Origin: an uncultured Muribaculaceae bacterium
Lineage (GTDB): Bacteria; Bacteroidota; Bacteroidia; Bacteroidales; Muribaculaceae
Reading direction: 5' to 3'
Length of the DNA stretch: 14,384 nucleotides
Assembly (NCBI GenBank): GCA_910578035.1
Contig: CAJTOB010000056.1
Location: forward strand, 5,536 to 19,919
Positions 1 to 6,325 of this stretch are shown here, piece by piece (the stretch's first letter is position 1; the number at the start of each line of letters is the position of its first letter). The notes under the pieces were generated by a model, which saw only the letters and a program-made list of their open reading frames with translations, was not told the DNA's origin and ran no database searches. Made by a program: the position numbers and the translations under genes.

Positions 1-1
1 C

Positions 2-460
2 AAGACGCAGGGAGGCGCCGATGTCTTCACCGCGAGCGGCATGTATTCGCGCACTTGCCCGGCTTATACCGAGGCCACTGAGGTGTCGGGCGAGTATTAC
101 TGCGCCCATGCCGGTGGGATAGACCGCGTGGGTATGCCGTCGGAACAGGGGCGTGTGCTCGTGGAGTATGACGATGCGTTCAGTCCGGCCGGCCGCGGCG
201 CCTTCGGGCTGCATTCGCTGCGTGCCGACATCGAAAGTACGGGCGCCGGTGGCACTCTGACCGTGTGTGCCGCCGATGGTTCGGGCGTGGCTGTGCGGCC
301 TGTTGTGGAGCGTACTTTTGCGGGCGCCGTTAGGAGCCCGATGGAAATAAGGGTGGCGGGTGCGCCGGCCCGCTCGGTGAGTGTGAGACTGGTGGCTATG
401 GCCGAGGCTGCCACGGTGTTGCGTTCGTTTATGTTCAGACTGCCATGGACGCGGAAATGA
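2..460 (+). CDS. C-terminal part of an unrecognised protein, 5' end outside the window
   Basis: The frame is open from base 2 to a stop at 458-460, so the gene begins upstream of the window and 152 residues are visible. An internal ATG at 41 lies within the open frame and is not necessarily the start. I do not recognise the family. The visible part is rich in Gly, Ala, Val and Arg and looks like beta-strand-rich sequence, with no membrane segment or catalytic motif I can name. Its end overlaps the terminase gene by 16 bases, which suggests translational coupling and a shared operon. From that context a phage-derived structural or accessory protein is possible, but this is inference only. Base composition is GC-rich, like the terminase and the core genes. 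Confidence 0.6.
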   Translation, partial: KTQGGADVFTASGMYSRTCPAYTEATEVSGEYYCAHAGGIDRVGMPSEQGRVLVEYDDAFSPAGRGAFGLHSLRADIESTGAGGTLTVCAADGSGVAVRPVVERTFAGAVRSPMEIRVAGAPARSVSVRLVAMAEAATVLRSFMFRLPWTRK

Positions 461-2277
461 TGCTGGCTATAGACGCCATGCGGCGGCGACTGGAAGCTCC
501 CTACGACCCTGTGCGCGGCATAGGGTGCTATGGTGAGCGGCGCAAGTGTGTGACGCCCGTTCCAGGGCTGTATAAGGCTCTTATACCGCTGAGCATGACC
601 GAAGACTCCGAGTATATCAAGGTGAGGCACGACCCCGACGGCTGGCGGCGTCTGCGCTGCCGCTATGATTTCGAGTACTGGTGCGCTGAGTGTGTGAAGA
701 TAAAGCATAAGACGCTGGGCACGACGGTTCCGTTCGTGCTCAACCGTCCTCAGCGGCGTGTGCTGTCGGTGATGGAGGACGACCGCACGGCGGCCCGTCC
801 GATACGCATAATACTTCTGAAAGCGCGCCAGTGGGGCGGGTCTACGCTTGTGCAGATGTATATGGCATGGATACAGTGCTGCCACCGGCGCAACTGGTAT
901 TCGCTCATCTGCGCTCATCTGAAGGATACGTCGGCGTCGATACGGGGCATGTATAGCCGTCTGCTGGAGTATTATCCGCCTGAGTTATGGGAAGGCGATG
1001 CCGAGCCTTGCTTCAAGGCTTATGAGGGTAGTCAGAACATGCGTATGATAGCTGGGCGCGAGTGTGTGGTGACGCTCGCGTCGGCCGAGCGGCCCGACAG
1101 TGTGCGCGGGGGCGACTATGCTATGGCTCATCTGAGTGAGATGGCATACTGGGCCGACACCCCGTCGCGCCAGCCCGACGATGTGATACGAGCCGTTTGC
1201 GGCGGCGTGGCTCTTGTGCCGTATTCTCTTATCGCTGTGGAGTCTACGGCCAACGGTGTGGGCAATTATTTCCATTCGGAGTGGTTGCGTTGCCGCGGCG
1301 GCGAGGGCGACAAGCATGCAGTATTCGTGCCGTGGTTCGAAATAGATATTTATCGTATTGAACCTCCCGACCCTGAGGGCTTTGCCCGCTCTTTGGGCAA
1401 GGAGGAGAGGCGTCTCTGGGAGGCCGGGCTGACGCTCGACCGGCTGTACTGGCGTCGGCGCAAACGGGCTGAGTATGCGAGCGACCGCCAGATGCAGTCG
1501 GAGTATCCGTCGGATGACAATGAGGCGTTTGTGACTACCGGCGCCGGTGTTTTCGACTCGGCCGATGTCGATGCGCTCCGTGCCGGGGTTGAGAGGCCGT
1601 CGTTCTGCGGCGAGCTGTGCGCAGGGCAGCCTGTGGCCGATCCGTCGGGCTGCCTGAAGATATGGCGCGAGCCTGTTGCGGGCATGCGCTATGTGGTGTC
1701 GGCCGATATCGGGGGTACCCGTGCGGGCAGCGACTGGTCGGTGGCGTCGGTGCTGGCTTTTCCCGACGGCGGCCTGCCCGAGGTGGTGGCGCAGTGGCGC
1801 GGTCATGTGCCGCACGACTGTCTTGTGCGCATTCTTGCCGACCTTGCGCGCTATTATAATATGGCGCTGCTTGTGGTTGAGAGCAATACGCTGGAGAGCC
1901 GCGACGCGCTGATGGAGGATTCGGCCGAGTTTATAGTGCATCGTCTTGCGCGGAGCTATGGCAATCTTTACCGGCGCGAGAGTTTCGATACGGTGACGGG
2001 CGAGCGGAGCACGCGCATCGGTTTTCATACCAATCGCTCGACCAAGGCAATGCTTATCATCAATATGCAGGGTCTTGTGCGCGAACGTGCGTATATAGAG
2101 CGCGACAATGATGCCTGCAATGAGCTTGCCACCTACGAGCATTGCCCCGGAGGCGGCTACGGGGCGCGGCGCGGTTTTCACGACGATATCGTGATGAGCC
2201 GCGCGATAGGGCTGTTTGTCGGTGTTTCGCGGCGTCTGTCGAAGGCCGGGGAGCTGCCGGCAGCGCGCCGGTGGTGA
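445..2277 (+). CDS. Phage-type terminase large subunit (packaging ATPase/nuclease)
   Basis: This 610-residue protein has the two-domain layout of terminase large subunits, the motors that pump DNA into phage proheads and cut it. The ATPase part has a deviant Walker A at about residues 126-134 (KARQWGGST), a Walker-B-like acidic position near E232 (HLSEMA), and a coupling motif near 266 (ESTANG). The RNase-H-like nuclease part shows acidic positions D421 (SADIGGT), E479 (ESNT) and D580/D581 (HDD), so the catalytic set looks complete. The ATG at 445 lies inside the end of the upstream gene. No portal, protease or capsid gene follows: the next gene is lpxA-like. The gene may therefore be a prophage remnant or a domesticated copy; an intact prophage upstream of the window cannot be excluded. 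Family call is strong, biological role uncertain. Confidence 0.88.
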   Translation: MDAEMMLAIDAMRRRLEAPYDPVRGIGCYGERRKCVTPVPGLYKALIPLSMTEDSEYIKVRHDPDGWRRLRCRYDFEYWCAECVKIKHKTLGTTVPFVLNRPQRRVLSVMEDDRTAARPIRIILLKARQWGGSTLVQMYMAWIQCCHRRNWYSLICAHLKDTSASIRGMYSRLLEYYPPELWEGDAEPCFKAYEGSQNMRMIAGRECVVTLASAERPDSVRGGDYAMAHLSEMAYWADTPSRQPDDVIRAVCGGVALVPYSLIAVESTANGVGNYFHSEWLRCRGGEGDKHAVFVPWFEIDIYRIEPPDPEGFARSLGKEERRLWEAGLTLDRLYWRRRKRAEYASDRQMQSEYPSDDNEAFVTTGAGVFDSADVDALRAGVERPSFCGELCAGQPVADPSGCLKIWREPVAGMRYVVSADIGGTRAGSDWSVASVLAFPDGGLPEVVAQWRGHVPHDCLVRILADLARYYNMALLVVESNTLESRDALMEDSAEFIVHRLARSYGNLYRRESFDTVTGERSTRIGFHTNRSTKAMLIINMQGLVRERAYIERDNDACNELATYEHCPGGGYGARRGFHDDIVMSRAIGLFVGVSRRLSKAGELPAARRW

Positions 2278-2324
2278 ATTATGGATTATGAATTATGAAT
2301 TATGAATTGTGGATTGAGAATTGG
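2277..2324. repeat. Degenerate AT-rich tandem repeat after the terminase gene
   Basis: Directly after the terminase stop codon are about six imperfect 7-8 bp units of the form ATTATGA / ATTGTGG / ATTGAGA. A similar low-complexity repeat follows the OmpA-like gene near 12322. The function is unknown. Confidence 0.6.
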
Positions 2325-2365
2325 GTGGAGTTTTTGGTGTTTATTTGGGAAAAATTGGCTCGGGG

Positions 2366-2398
2366 TTTGTTTATATTGAAATTCTTTTTCTATATTTG
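2366..2398 (+). promoter_or_regulatory. Bacteroidetes-type promoter for the lpxA-like gene
   Basis: TTTG at 2366-2369, a 21-base spacer, then TATATTTG at 2391-2398 match the Bacteroidetes -33/-7 consensus (TTTG, N19-21, TAnnTTTG). Transcription should begin near 2403-2406, about 25 bases before the ATG at 2429. The lpxA-like gene therefore appears to have its own promoter independent of the terminase gene. Confidence 0.75.
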
Positions 2399-2428
2399 CC
2401 ATAAATCACCTAAAAAATACATTTTACC

Positions 2429-3217
2429 ATGATAAGTCCTTTAGCTCATGTAGATCCGAAGGCCTCTTTAGGCAAGGACGTTACGATTCACCCCTTTGCG
2501 TTTGTAGACGCCGATGTTGTGATAGGCGACGGTTGTGAGATAATGCCTTATGCGAGTGTGATGCGCGGCACGACCCTCGGCAAGGGTGTGCGTGTGTTCC
2601 AGGGCGCCATAGTCGGTGCCGAACCGCAGGATTTCCGCTGGAAGGGAAATCCGTCGTATTGCTTTATCGGCGACAATACGGTAGTGCGTGAGCATGTGAT
2701 AGTGAACCGCGGCATCTATTCGGAGGGCGGCACATCGATTGGCTCGGGCTGCTTTGTGTTTGCTGACAGCCATATAGGGCATGATACCCGGATAGAGGAT
2801 AATTGTGTTGTCGGCAATAGTGTGACTATTGCGGGCGATGTGCATATAGACAGCGGCTCGATTCTGTCGAGCGGCGTTGTGATTCACGAGAAATCGCGCC
2901 TGGGCAAGTTTGTGCTCATCAAGGGTGGCACGCGCATCAGTTCGAATGTGCCGCCATATACCATCATGGCTCATAATCCGGTTTCGTACTATGGTGTGAA
3001 CTCTATCGTGATGCAGAAGCATGCAGGCTTCACCGATGCCGAAATCGACGATATCGCCAAGGCTTACCGCCATATATACCAGTGCTCTACGTCTATTTTC
3101 AATGCTCTCAAGCGCATAGAGACCGACATCGACGACAGCCCCGTGCGCGCCGAAATTCTGAAGTTCGTTCGCGACAATAATATGAAAATCGCCGGCGACC
3201 GCTTCGAGGCGGAATGA
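2429..3217 (+). CDS. lpxA: LpxA-family acyl-ACP--UDP-GlcNAc O-acyltransferase (stand-alone, divergent)
   Basis: The 262-residue protein has the left-handed parallel beta-helix hexapeptide pattern (repeated [IV]G-x-x-x units such as VIGDGCEI, SIGSGCFV, RIEDNCVV) over about residues 5-190 and a helical C-terminal tail. LpxA moves a hydroxyacyl chain from ACP to UDP-GlcNAc, the first step of lipid A synthesis, in the cytosol. H115 and H118 (SHIGHD) align with the conserved HxxHD motif holding the catalytic histidine. The VPPY segment and a following GVN segment are also family-typical. Differences from usual LpxA: the A-V-(H/C)-Q-F region reads VVIHEKSRLGKF, and the usual RRGF stretch reads KHAGF. 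It stands alone rather than beside lpxD/lpxC/fabZ, so it may be a paralogue with altered substrate. The ATG at 2429 fits the promoter and the family N-terminus. Confidence 0.85.
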   Translation: MISPLAHVDPKASLGKDVTIHPFAFVDADVVIGDGCEIMPYASVMRGTTLGKGVRVFQGAIVGAEPQDFRWKGNPSYCFIGDNTVVREHVIVNRGIYSEGGTSIGSGCFVFADSHIGHDTRIEDNCVVGNSVTIAGDVHIDSGSILSSGVVIHEKSRLGKFVLIKGGTRISSNVPPYTIMAHNPVSYYGVNSIVMQKHAGFTDAEIDDIAKAYRHIYQCSTSIFNALKRIETDIDDSPVRAEILKFVRDNNMKIAGDRFEAE

Positions 3218-3221
3218 TTTT

Positions 3222-3266
3222 GGGCTGTTGGGCTGACGGGCTGACGGGCTGTTGGGCTGCTGGGCC
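3222..3266 (+). repeat. Short tandem repeat of GGGCTGNN units
   Basis: Starting five bases after the lpxA stop, the octamer GGGCTGNN (NN = TT, AC, AC, TT, CT) is repeated five times and then breaks off as GGGCC. It leads directly into the large palindrome. I see no coding signal here. It may be slippage-generated spacer DNA. Confidence 0.75.
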
Positions 3267-3267
3267 A

Positions 3268-3717
3268 ATAACCCCACACAGCAGTAGGGGCGCGCGTTCG
3301 GCGCGCCCGCCGAGACACCGCATTAATCAGCATTTTAGCTGTACAACAAACGCCAAAGAGCCGCGTGGCGGCAGAAGAGCTGCGGAGCAGCGCTTGGAGT
3401 AATAGCCTATGGCAAGCGCGCCGTAAGGTGCGCGCGACCATAGGTTTTCGAAACCGCCGTCAAAGATAATGAGCTGCGTAGCTGCGATATAATCCACGCG
3501 ATGTGTCGCAGCTACGCAGCTTTTCTTTTTGTATCGTGATTCATATACCCGTGCTGCGCGCACCTACGGTGCGCTTGCGCGGGCCTATTATTGTCAACGC
3601 TGCTCTGCAGCTCTTTTGCCGCTATGCGGCTGATTGGGCTGTTTTTTTGCGTTTGAGAGCTTGTTCTCGGCGGGCGCGCCGAACGCGCGCCCCTGCAGCA
3701 GTAGGGGTGTGGGGCTA
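3268..3717. repeat. ~450-bp nested imperfect palindrome (fold-back element)
   Basis: Four pairs of inverted arms share one centre near 3495. Outermost: 3286-3315 and 3665-3694 are exact 30-bp reverse complements, and each contains a GC-rich hairpin (8-bp arms GGGCGCGC/GCGCGCCC, loop GTTCG). Next: 3360-3392 pairs with 3598-3630 with 29 of 33 matches. Next: 3400-3440 pairs imperfectly with 3551-3590, each arm again holding a small GC hairpin. Innermost: 3472-3487 and 3506-3521 are exact 16-bp complements. No convincing gene lies inside. This could be a non-autonomous fold-back element, a cluster of REP-like palindromes, or DNA for a long structured transcript. No transposase is nearby. Confidence 0.85.
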
Positions 3718-3780
3718 TGTTTTTTGTCTGGGGGGGATGGTGTTGGTGGGCGCCTGAACTGATATCACTGTTATAATGCA

Positions 3781-3811
3781 ACAAGCCGCAGGGGTGGTCT
3801 CTGCGGCTTGT
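3781..3811 (-). terminator. Stem-loop downstream of the interrupted tRNA-Gly
   Basis: ACAAGCCGCAG (3781-3791) and CTGCGGCTTGT (3801-3811) form an exact 11-bp stem with a 9-base loop. It lies 12 bases past the 3' end of the minus-strand tRNA copy, where a terminator is expected. The T-run after the stem on the minus strand is very short, so termination may be weak. Confidence 0.5.
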
Positions 3812-3822
3812 TTTGGGGGGTG

Positions 3823-3928
3823 AGCGACAGACGGGGGTCGAACCCGCGACCCTCAGCTTGGGAAGCTGAGTACTGCTACGCCCGCGGACTGCTACGCAGC
3901 CCACGGCAACCAACTGAGCTACTGTCGC
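3823..3928 (-). tRNA. tRNA-Gly(CCC) copy with a 33-nt insertion in the D-arm region, probably not functional
   Basis: Read on the minus strand, the ends are those of tRNA-Gly: acceptor GCGACAG pairs with CTGTCGC, the discriminator is U, the anticodon arm is TCAGC-TTCCCAA-GCTGA (anticodon CCC), and the T-arm is intact. The gene is 106 nt instead of 73. The extra 33 nt lie between the D-loop and the anticodon stem and consist mainly of two tandem imperfect copies of a 16-19 bp unit (plus-strand 3872-3887 and 3888-3906, both starting ACTGCTACGC). The normal GAGC half of the D-stem is absent; GGGC could substitute as a weaker partner. Sequence from the anticodon arm to past the 3' end is identical to the intact tRNA at 8401-8473. 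No consensus promoter is seen upstream, unlike the intact copy. CCA is not encoded. Confidence 0.8.
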
Positions 3929-4026
3929 TTATCTTGACAATCTATTCCGCTTATATTCTTTAGCAGTTGAGCGGTTTAACTCACGGTTTAACTTTGTGAT
4001 TATGCAAGAGTTGGGTTTATAAATTT

Positions 4027-4149
4027 TTATTTAGTTTCGGAAGTGATTATTTCGACTATCGCGGTATCTGAGTTTTCAGAGAACATGGTTTCACACTCTG
4101 TATAAAGATTATTGTCGGCTATTTTAGCATTAAATGTATTAACAGTTTT
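4027..4149 (-). other. Out-of-frame C-terminal coding remnant of the lipoprotein gene at 4139-4801
   Basis: Past the stop of the upstream lipoprotein, another frame reads well to a stop at 4027-4029, ending TAIVEIITSETK. It has no start of its own. Removing one base from the four-base run at 4146-4149 joins it in frame to the lipoprotein just after residues TPITEE, giving about 257 residues. The gene is either truncated by a frameshift or affected by a sequence error at the short homopolymer. Programmed shifting is less likely. Confidence 0.55.
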
Positions 4150-4801
4150 CTTCGGTAATCGGGGTATATGTCGGTTTTACTATGGTGTCCAGAAGTTCAC
4201 ATTCGGCACCCCAAGTTCCATAATTTATCTTTATAAGACCTGGTTTAGGACCTTTTTCCACGATGTCATAACCACTGCCTCTGACATATTCCGGAGTGTC
4301 TAACAATGATTGTCCATCGCAACCTGCGTCGTAATATAGAAATCTCCATTCTTTTCTCTTGCTATCGTAATTATATACTCTATAATAGCGCCATTGGCTA
4401 TTCATCCATGTATGGAGATAGCCCCATTCATCTTTTCCATCACCATCTACATCACCCTCAAAAACCAGTTTTGGAGGAACTTTTACCCAACCGAAAATCT
4501 GTATCGCAGGAATATCGGGATTGTTTGATTTTGCAATAAAATTTCCCTCTGGGTTATTTGCGGTATTTTCTAAGGTCTCAACGTAGATTGTATCAATTCC
4601 ACGGCCCGTAAAATTTCCTATAATAGTGTCTGCTTCATCATGCCCGGATACGGAATTCATAAGATAATCATATGTATCACATAAGGCAATCAAGTCTGTC
4701 ATATCCATGTCAGAAATTGGGTCGGTAGATGATTCTCTGTTATTATGCTTCTGACAACCATAAAGAGCGAATGCCAAAATACAGATATATAATGTTTTCA
4801 T
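4139..4801 (-). CDS. Putative lipoprotein with a Ca-binding-like DxDGDGxDE motif
   Basis: The 220-residue protein begins with a lipoprotein signal peptide (MKTLYICILAFALYGC), with C16 as the lipidation site, so it should be anchored in an envelope membrane. A DVDGDGKDE motif at 117-125 resembles the aspartate-rich calcium loops of EF-hand or FG-GAP repeats. A weaker related segment, GNFTGRGIDTI, lies at 62-72, suggesting two degenerate repeats of an integrin-like or VCBS-like fold. I recognise no enzyme signature and assign no precise function. It follows copy 1 of the 133-bp repeat (4893-5025), which may supply its promoter. The reading frame probably once continued to 4027 (see the C-terminal remnant). 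It is AT-rich, like the rest of the island. Confidence 0.75.
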   Translation of the reverse strand: MKTLYICILAFALYGCQKHNNRESSTDPISDMDMTDLIALCDTYDYLMNSVSGHDEADTIIGNFTGRGIDTIYVETLENTANNPEGNFIAKSNNPDIPAIQIFGWVKVPPKLVFEGDVDGDGKDEWGYLHTWMNSQWRYYRVYNYDSKRKEWRFLYYDAGCDGQSLLDTPEYVRGSGYDIVEKGPKPGLIKINYGTWGAECELLDTIVKPTYTPITEENC

Positions 4802-4892
4802 TTTGAGTGAAATTGAGTATGTGTTTGAGCAGTTTTTTTGAGGGTTTGATGATTGATAATATCAGGAATATTGCTAAATATGATGTATAAAT

Positions 4893-5025
4893 CTATCGCT
4901 ATGTAAAACTATAAATAGTATTTCCATGAGCGGAGTCTACGATAACGAAACTTCATTTACGGGCTTATTCTATCTACTCTCATTGGTCTATAAATCAGGT
5001 TGCAAAGGTGCAAATAAAATTCAAG
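4893..5025 (-). repeat. 133-bp direct repeat, copy 1 (promoter plus decayed start of a small membrane gene)
   Basis: This block matches 6083-6215 without gaps, at 117 of 133 positions. Read on the minus strand it holds a possible -7 element CACCTTTG (complement of 5003-5010), a conserved 28-base leader (complement of 4971-4998), and the start of the reading frame found intact in copy 2 (MKFRYR...SWKYY). In copy 1 this frame is cut by a TAG after about 14 codons and then lost. The copy lies upstream of the lipoprotein gene at 4139-4801, so it may serve as its promoter. Confidence 0.85.
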
Positions 5026-5069
5026 CCAAATGATTATATCTTGCGAAATATTGAAATTCATACAACTAT

Positions 5070-5942
5070 TTAGCAATCTTTCTCCAGCTGCCACAATTGA
5101 TCATTAGAAATTATGGGGTAATCATAATTTTCAATAAGTTCAATCTCTGTAACAGGAATTTTATAATCATCCCCCAAAAGCAAAACGAGAAGTCTTTGTA
5201 ACTGACTTTTAACTATTTCATTATGAGCTAATGAAATATCTTGTACATACTTCAAAATACCATAACGTTTTTTTGAACATTCAATCACACCGGCAAAGGT
5301 ATCCCCCATATGCAAATATTCTCTGTACAAATTCAACAATGCAATAAACAATGTAGCTTTTTCAAGAGGTCCAACTTCATATCCATCAGCCCTATCAATA
5401 TCGGTTCCTATCATTTCTAATATTGAGTACTGCTCACAAGAGGGCGATAAAGAATTCAGCAAATTCTTTATTTCTTCCAAGTTCTCCTTAGATTGTGATT
5501 TGCTCATTATGGAATATGCCCCCATATAACCTGAGCGAATACTTTTTCCATAAGACTTAAACACAGACTCTAATCTTTGCCGAATTATTTTATATACACT
5601 GTATGAAATAAAAGGCTTGGCATAAGGATTACTGTAGATTCCAAGCGTACACAAAGTATCTATTATGCGAGGCGCATCCCATACTCCTTGAAAATCTTTA
5701 GGGTTATAAAATTTCTGTAATTCAATATTTTCAGGTTTTACATATTCCATTTCCATCAGACTTAATTCGCTTAATCTTACGTATTTTCTAATATTCATAA
5801 ATCTGTTTTTATACTTAGCAAATATATACTGAAGAAAATCGTCTGTAAGTTTTATAATATAGCTGAGCAGGAATATAGCTGCAATCAGATAGGGAATAAT
5901 CATACATGTTGTAATCAGAGAATCACGAAAAAATGGTAACAT
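5070..5942 (-). CDS. Unknown protein with one N-terminal membrane segment
   Basis: The 290-residue protein has one strongly hydrophobic stretch at about residues 9-30 (TCMIIPYLIAAIFLLSYII) followed by basic residues. The rest is a soluble, mostly helical, charged region presumably in the cytoplasm. I recognise no family and no catalytic motif. The frame is the same as that of the small ORF just upstream (5952-6146). Only one TAA and three further codons separate that ORF's last residue from this ATG, so the two may be halves of one original gene, or a tight two-gene operon. It lies between the two copies of the 133-bp repeat and is preceded by copy 2, which probably carries the promoter. It is AT-rich. 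Confidence 0.7.
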   Translation of the reverse strand: MLPFFRDSLITTCMIIPYLIAAIFLLSYIIKLTDDFLQYIFAKYKNRFMNIRKYVRLSELSLMEMEYVKPENIELQKFYNPKDFQGVWDAPRIIDTLCTLGIYSNPYAKPFISYSVYKIIRQRLESVFKSYGKSIRSGYMGAYSIMSKSQSKENLEEIKNLLNSLSPSCEQYSILEMIGTDIDRADGYEVGPLEKATLFIALLNLYREYLHMGDTFAGVIECSKKRYGILKYVQDISLAHNEIVKSQLQRLLVLLLGDDYKIPVTEIELIENYDYPIISNDQLWQLEKDC

Positions 5943-5951
5943 AACGTTCCA

Positions 5952-6146
5952 TTAACAAGCCTCGAAAAAAGGCCTCAAAATCACTCTTGAACATATACGA
6001 ATTATCAATAACAAATTCACGAATATGCAGAATGCTTGCAGATAGACATTCACAAAAAAATAGATATATAAGTTTACCGACGCTATCGCTATATAAAACC
6101 AGAAATAATATTTCCATGAGTGGAGTCCACGATAGCGGAATTTCAT
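5952..6146 (-). CDS. Small putative membrane protein, perhaps the broken 5' part of the next gene
   Basis: The 64-residue product starts MKFRYR and is strongly hydrophobic from about residue 11 to 57, enough for one or two membrane segments. The ATG at 6146 is preferred over one 27 bases upstream because only the segment from MKFRYR onward keeps a coding pattern between the two 133-bp repeats: differing codons include several silent third-position changes. It ends ten bases before the next ATG in the same frame, so a single stop codon may separate it from the 290-residue protein. An alternative overlapping frame (5923-6117) also reads plausibly in its second half, so a frameshift here is possible. 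No function is known. Confidence 0.45.
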   Translation of the reverse strand: MKFRYRGLHSWKYYFWFYIAIASVNLYIYFFVNVYLQAFCIFVNLLLIIRICSRVILRPFFEAC

Positions 6147-6215
6147 TTTGGGGCTTGTTTTATCTACTCTCATTGGTCTATAAATCAGATTACAAAGGTG
6201 CGAATAAAATTCAAG
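6083..6215 (-). repeat. 133-bp direct repeat, copy 2
   Basis: This is the partner of 4893-5025 at 88% identity with no indels. It contains the start of the small membrane-protein gene (5952-6146) and the presumed promoter, with CACCTTTG (complement of 6193-6200) as the -7 candidate and CTTG (complement of 6221-6224) 20 bases further upstream. Here the reading frame is open, so copy 2 is probably the source and copy 1 the decayed duplicate. Confidence 0.85.
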
Positions 6216-6288
6216 ATAGGCAAGAGTATGCCTACCTTGAAATATGATTGAAAGCAGCTAGATAATTTTAAATGTTTTCCGGTTGTTT

Positions 6289-6314
6289 GCCTTTTTAAAA
6301 CTTTATAAAAAGGC
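6289..6314 (-). terminator. Possible terminator hairpin after the lipoprotein operon
   Basis: GCCTTTTT (6289-6296) and AAAAAGGC (6307-6314) form an 8-bp stem with a 10-base loop, 12 bases past the stop of the 6326-6799 gene. There is no T-tract after it on the minus strand, so the call is tentative. Confidence 0.35.
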
Positions 6315-6325
6315 TTTAGTTCTGA

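Noticed and set aside
985..2181. Long minus-strand open frames opposite the terminase, glycosylase and protease genes (up to ~400 codons)
   Set aside because: They are histidine- and arginine-rich products typical of the antisense of GC-rich genes, have no family features, and oppose genes with clear motifs.
3268..3717. CRISPR array
   Set aside because: Repeats are inverted and concentric, not regularly spaced direct repeats with unique spacers, and no cas gene is present.
3214..3757. Several open frames of 60-130 codons in the palindromic region
   Set aside because: They are made of repeat units, lack promoters and protein-like composition, and overlap on both strands.
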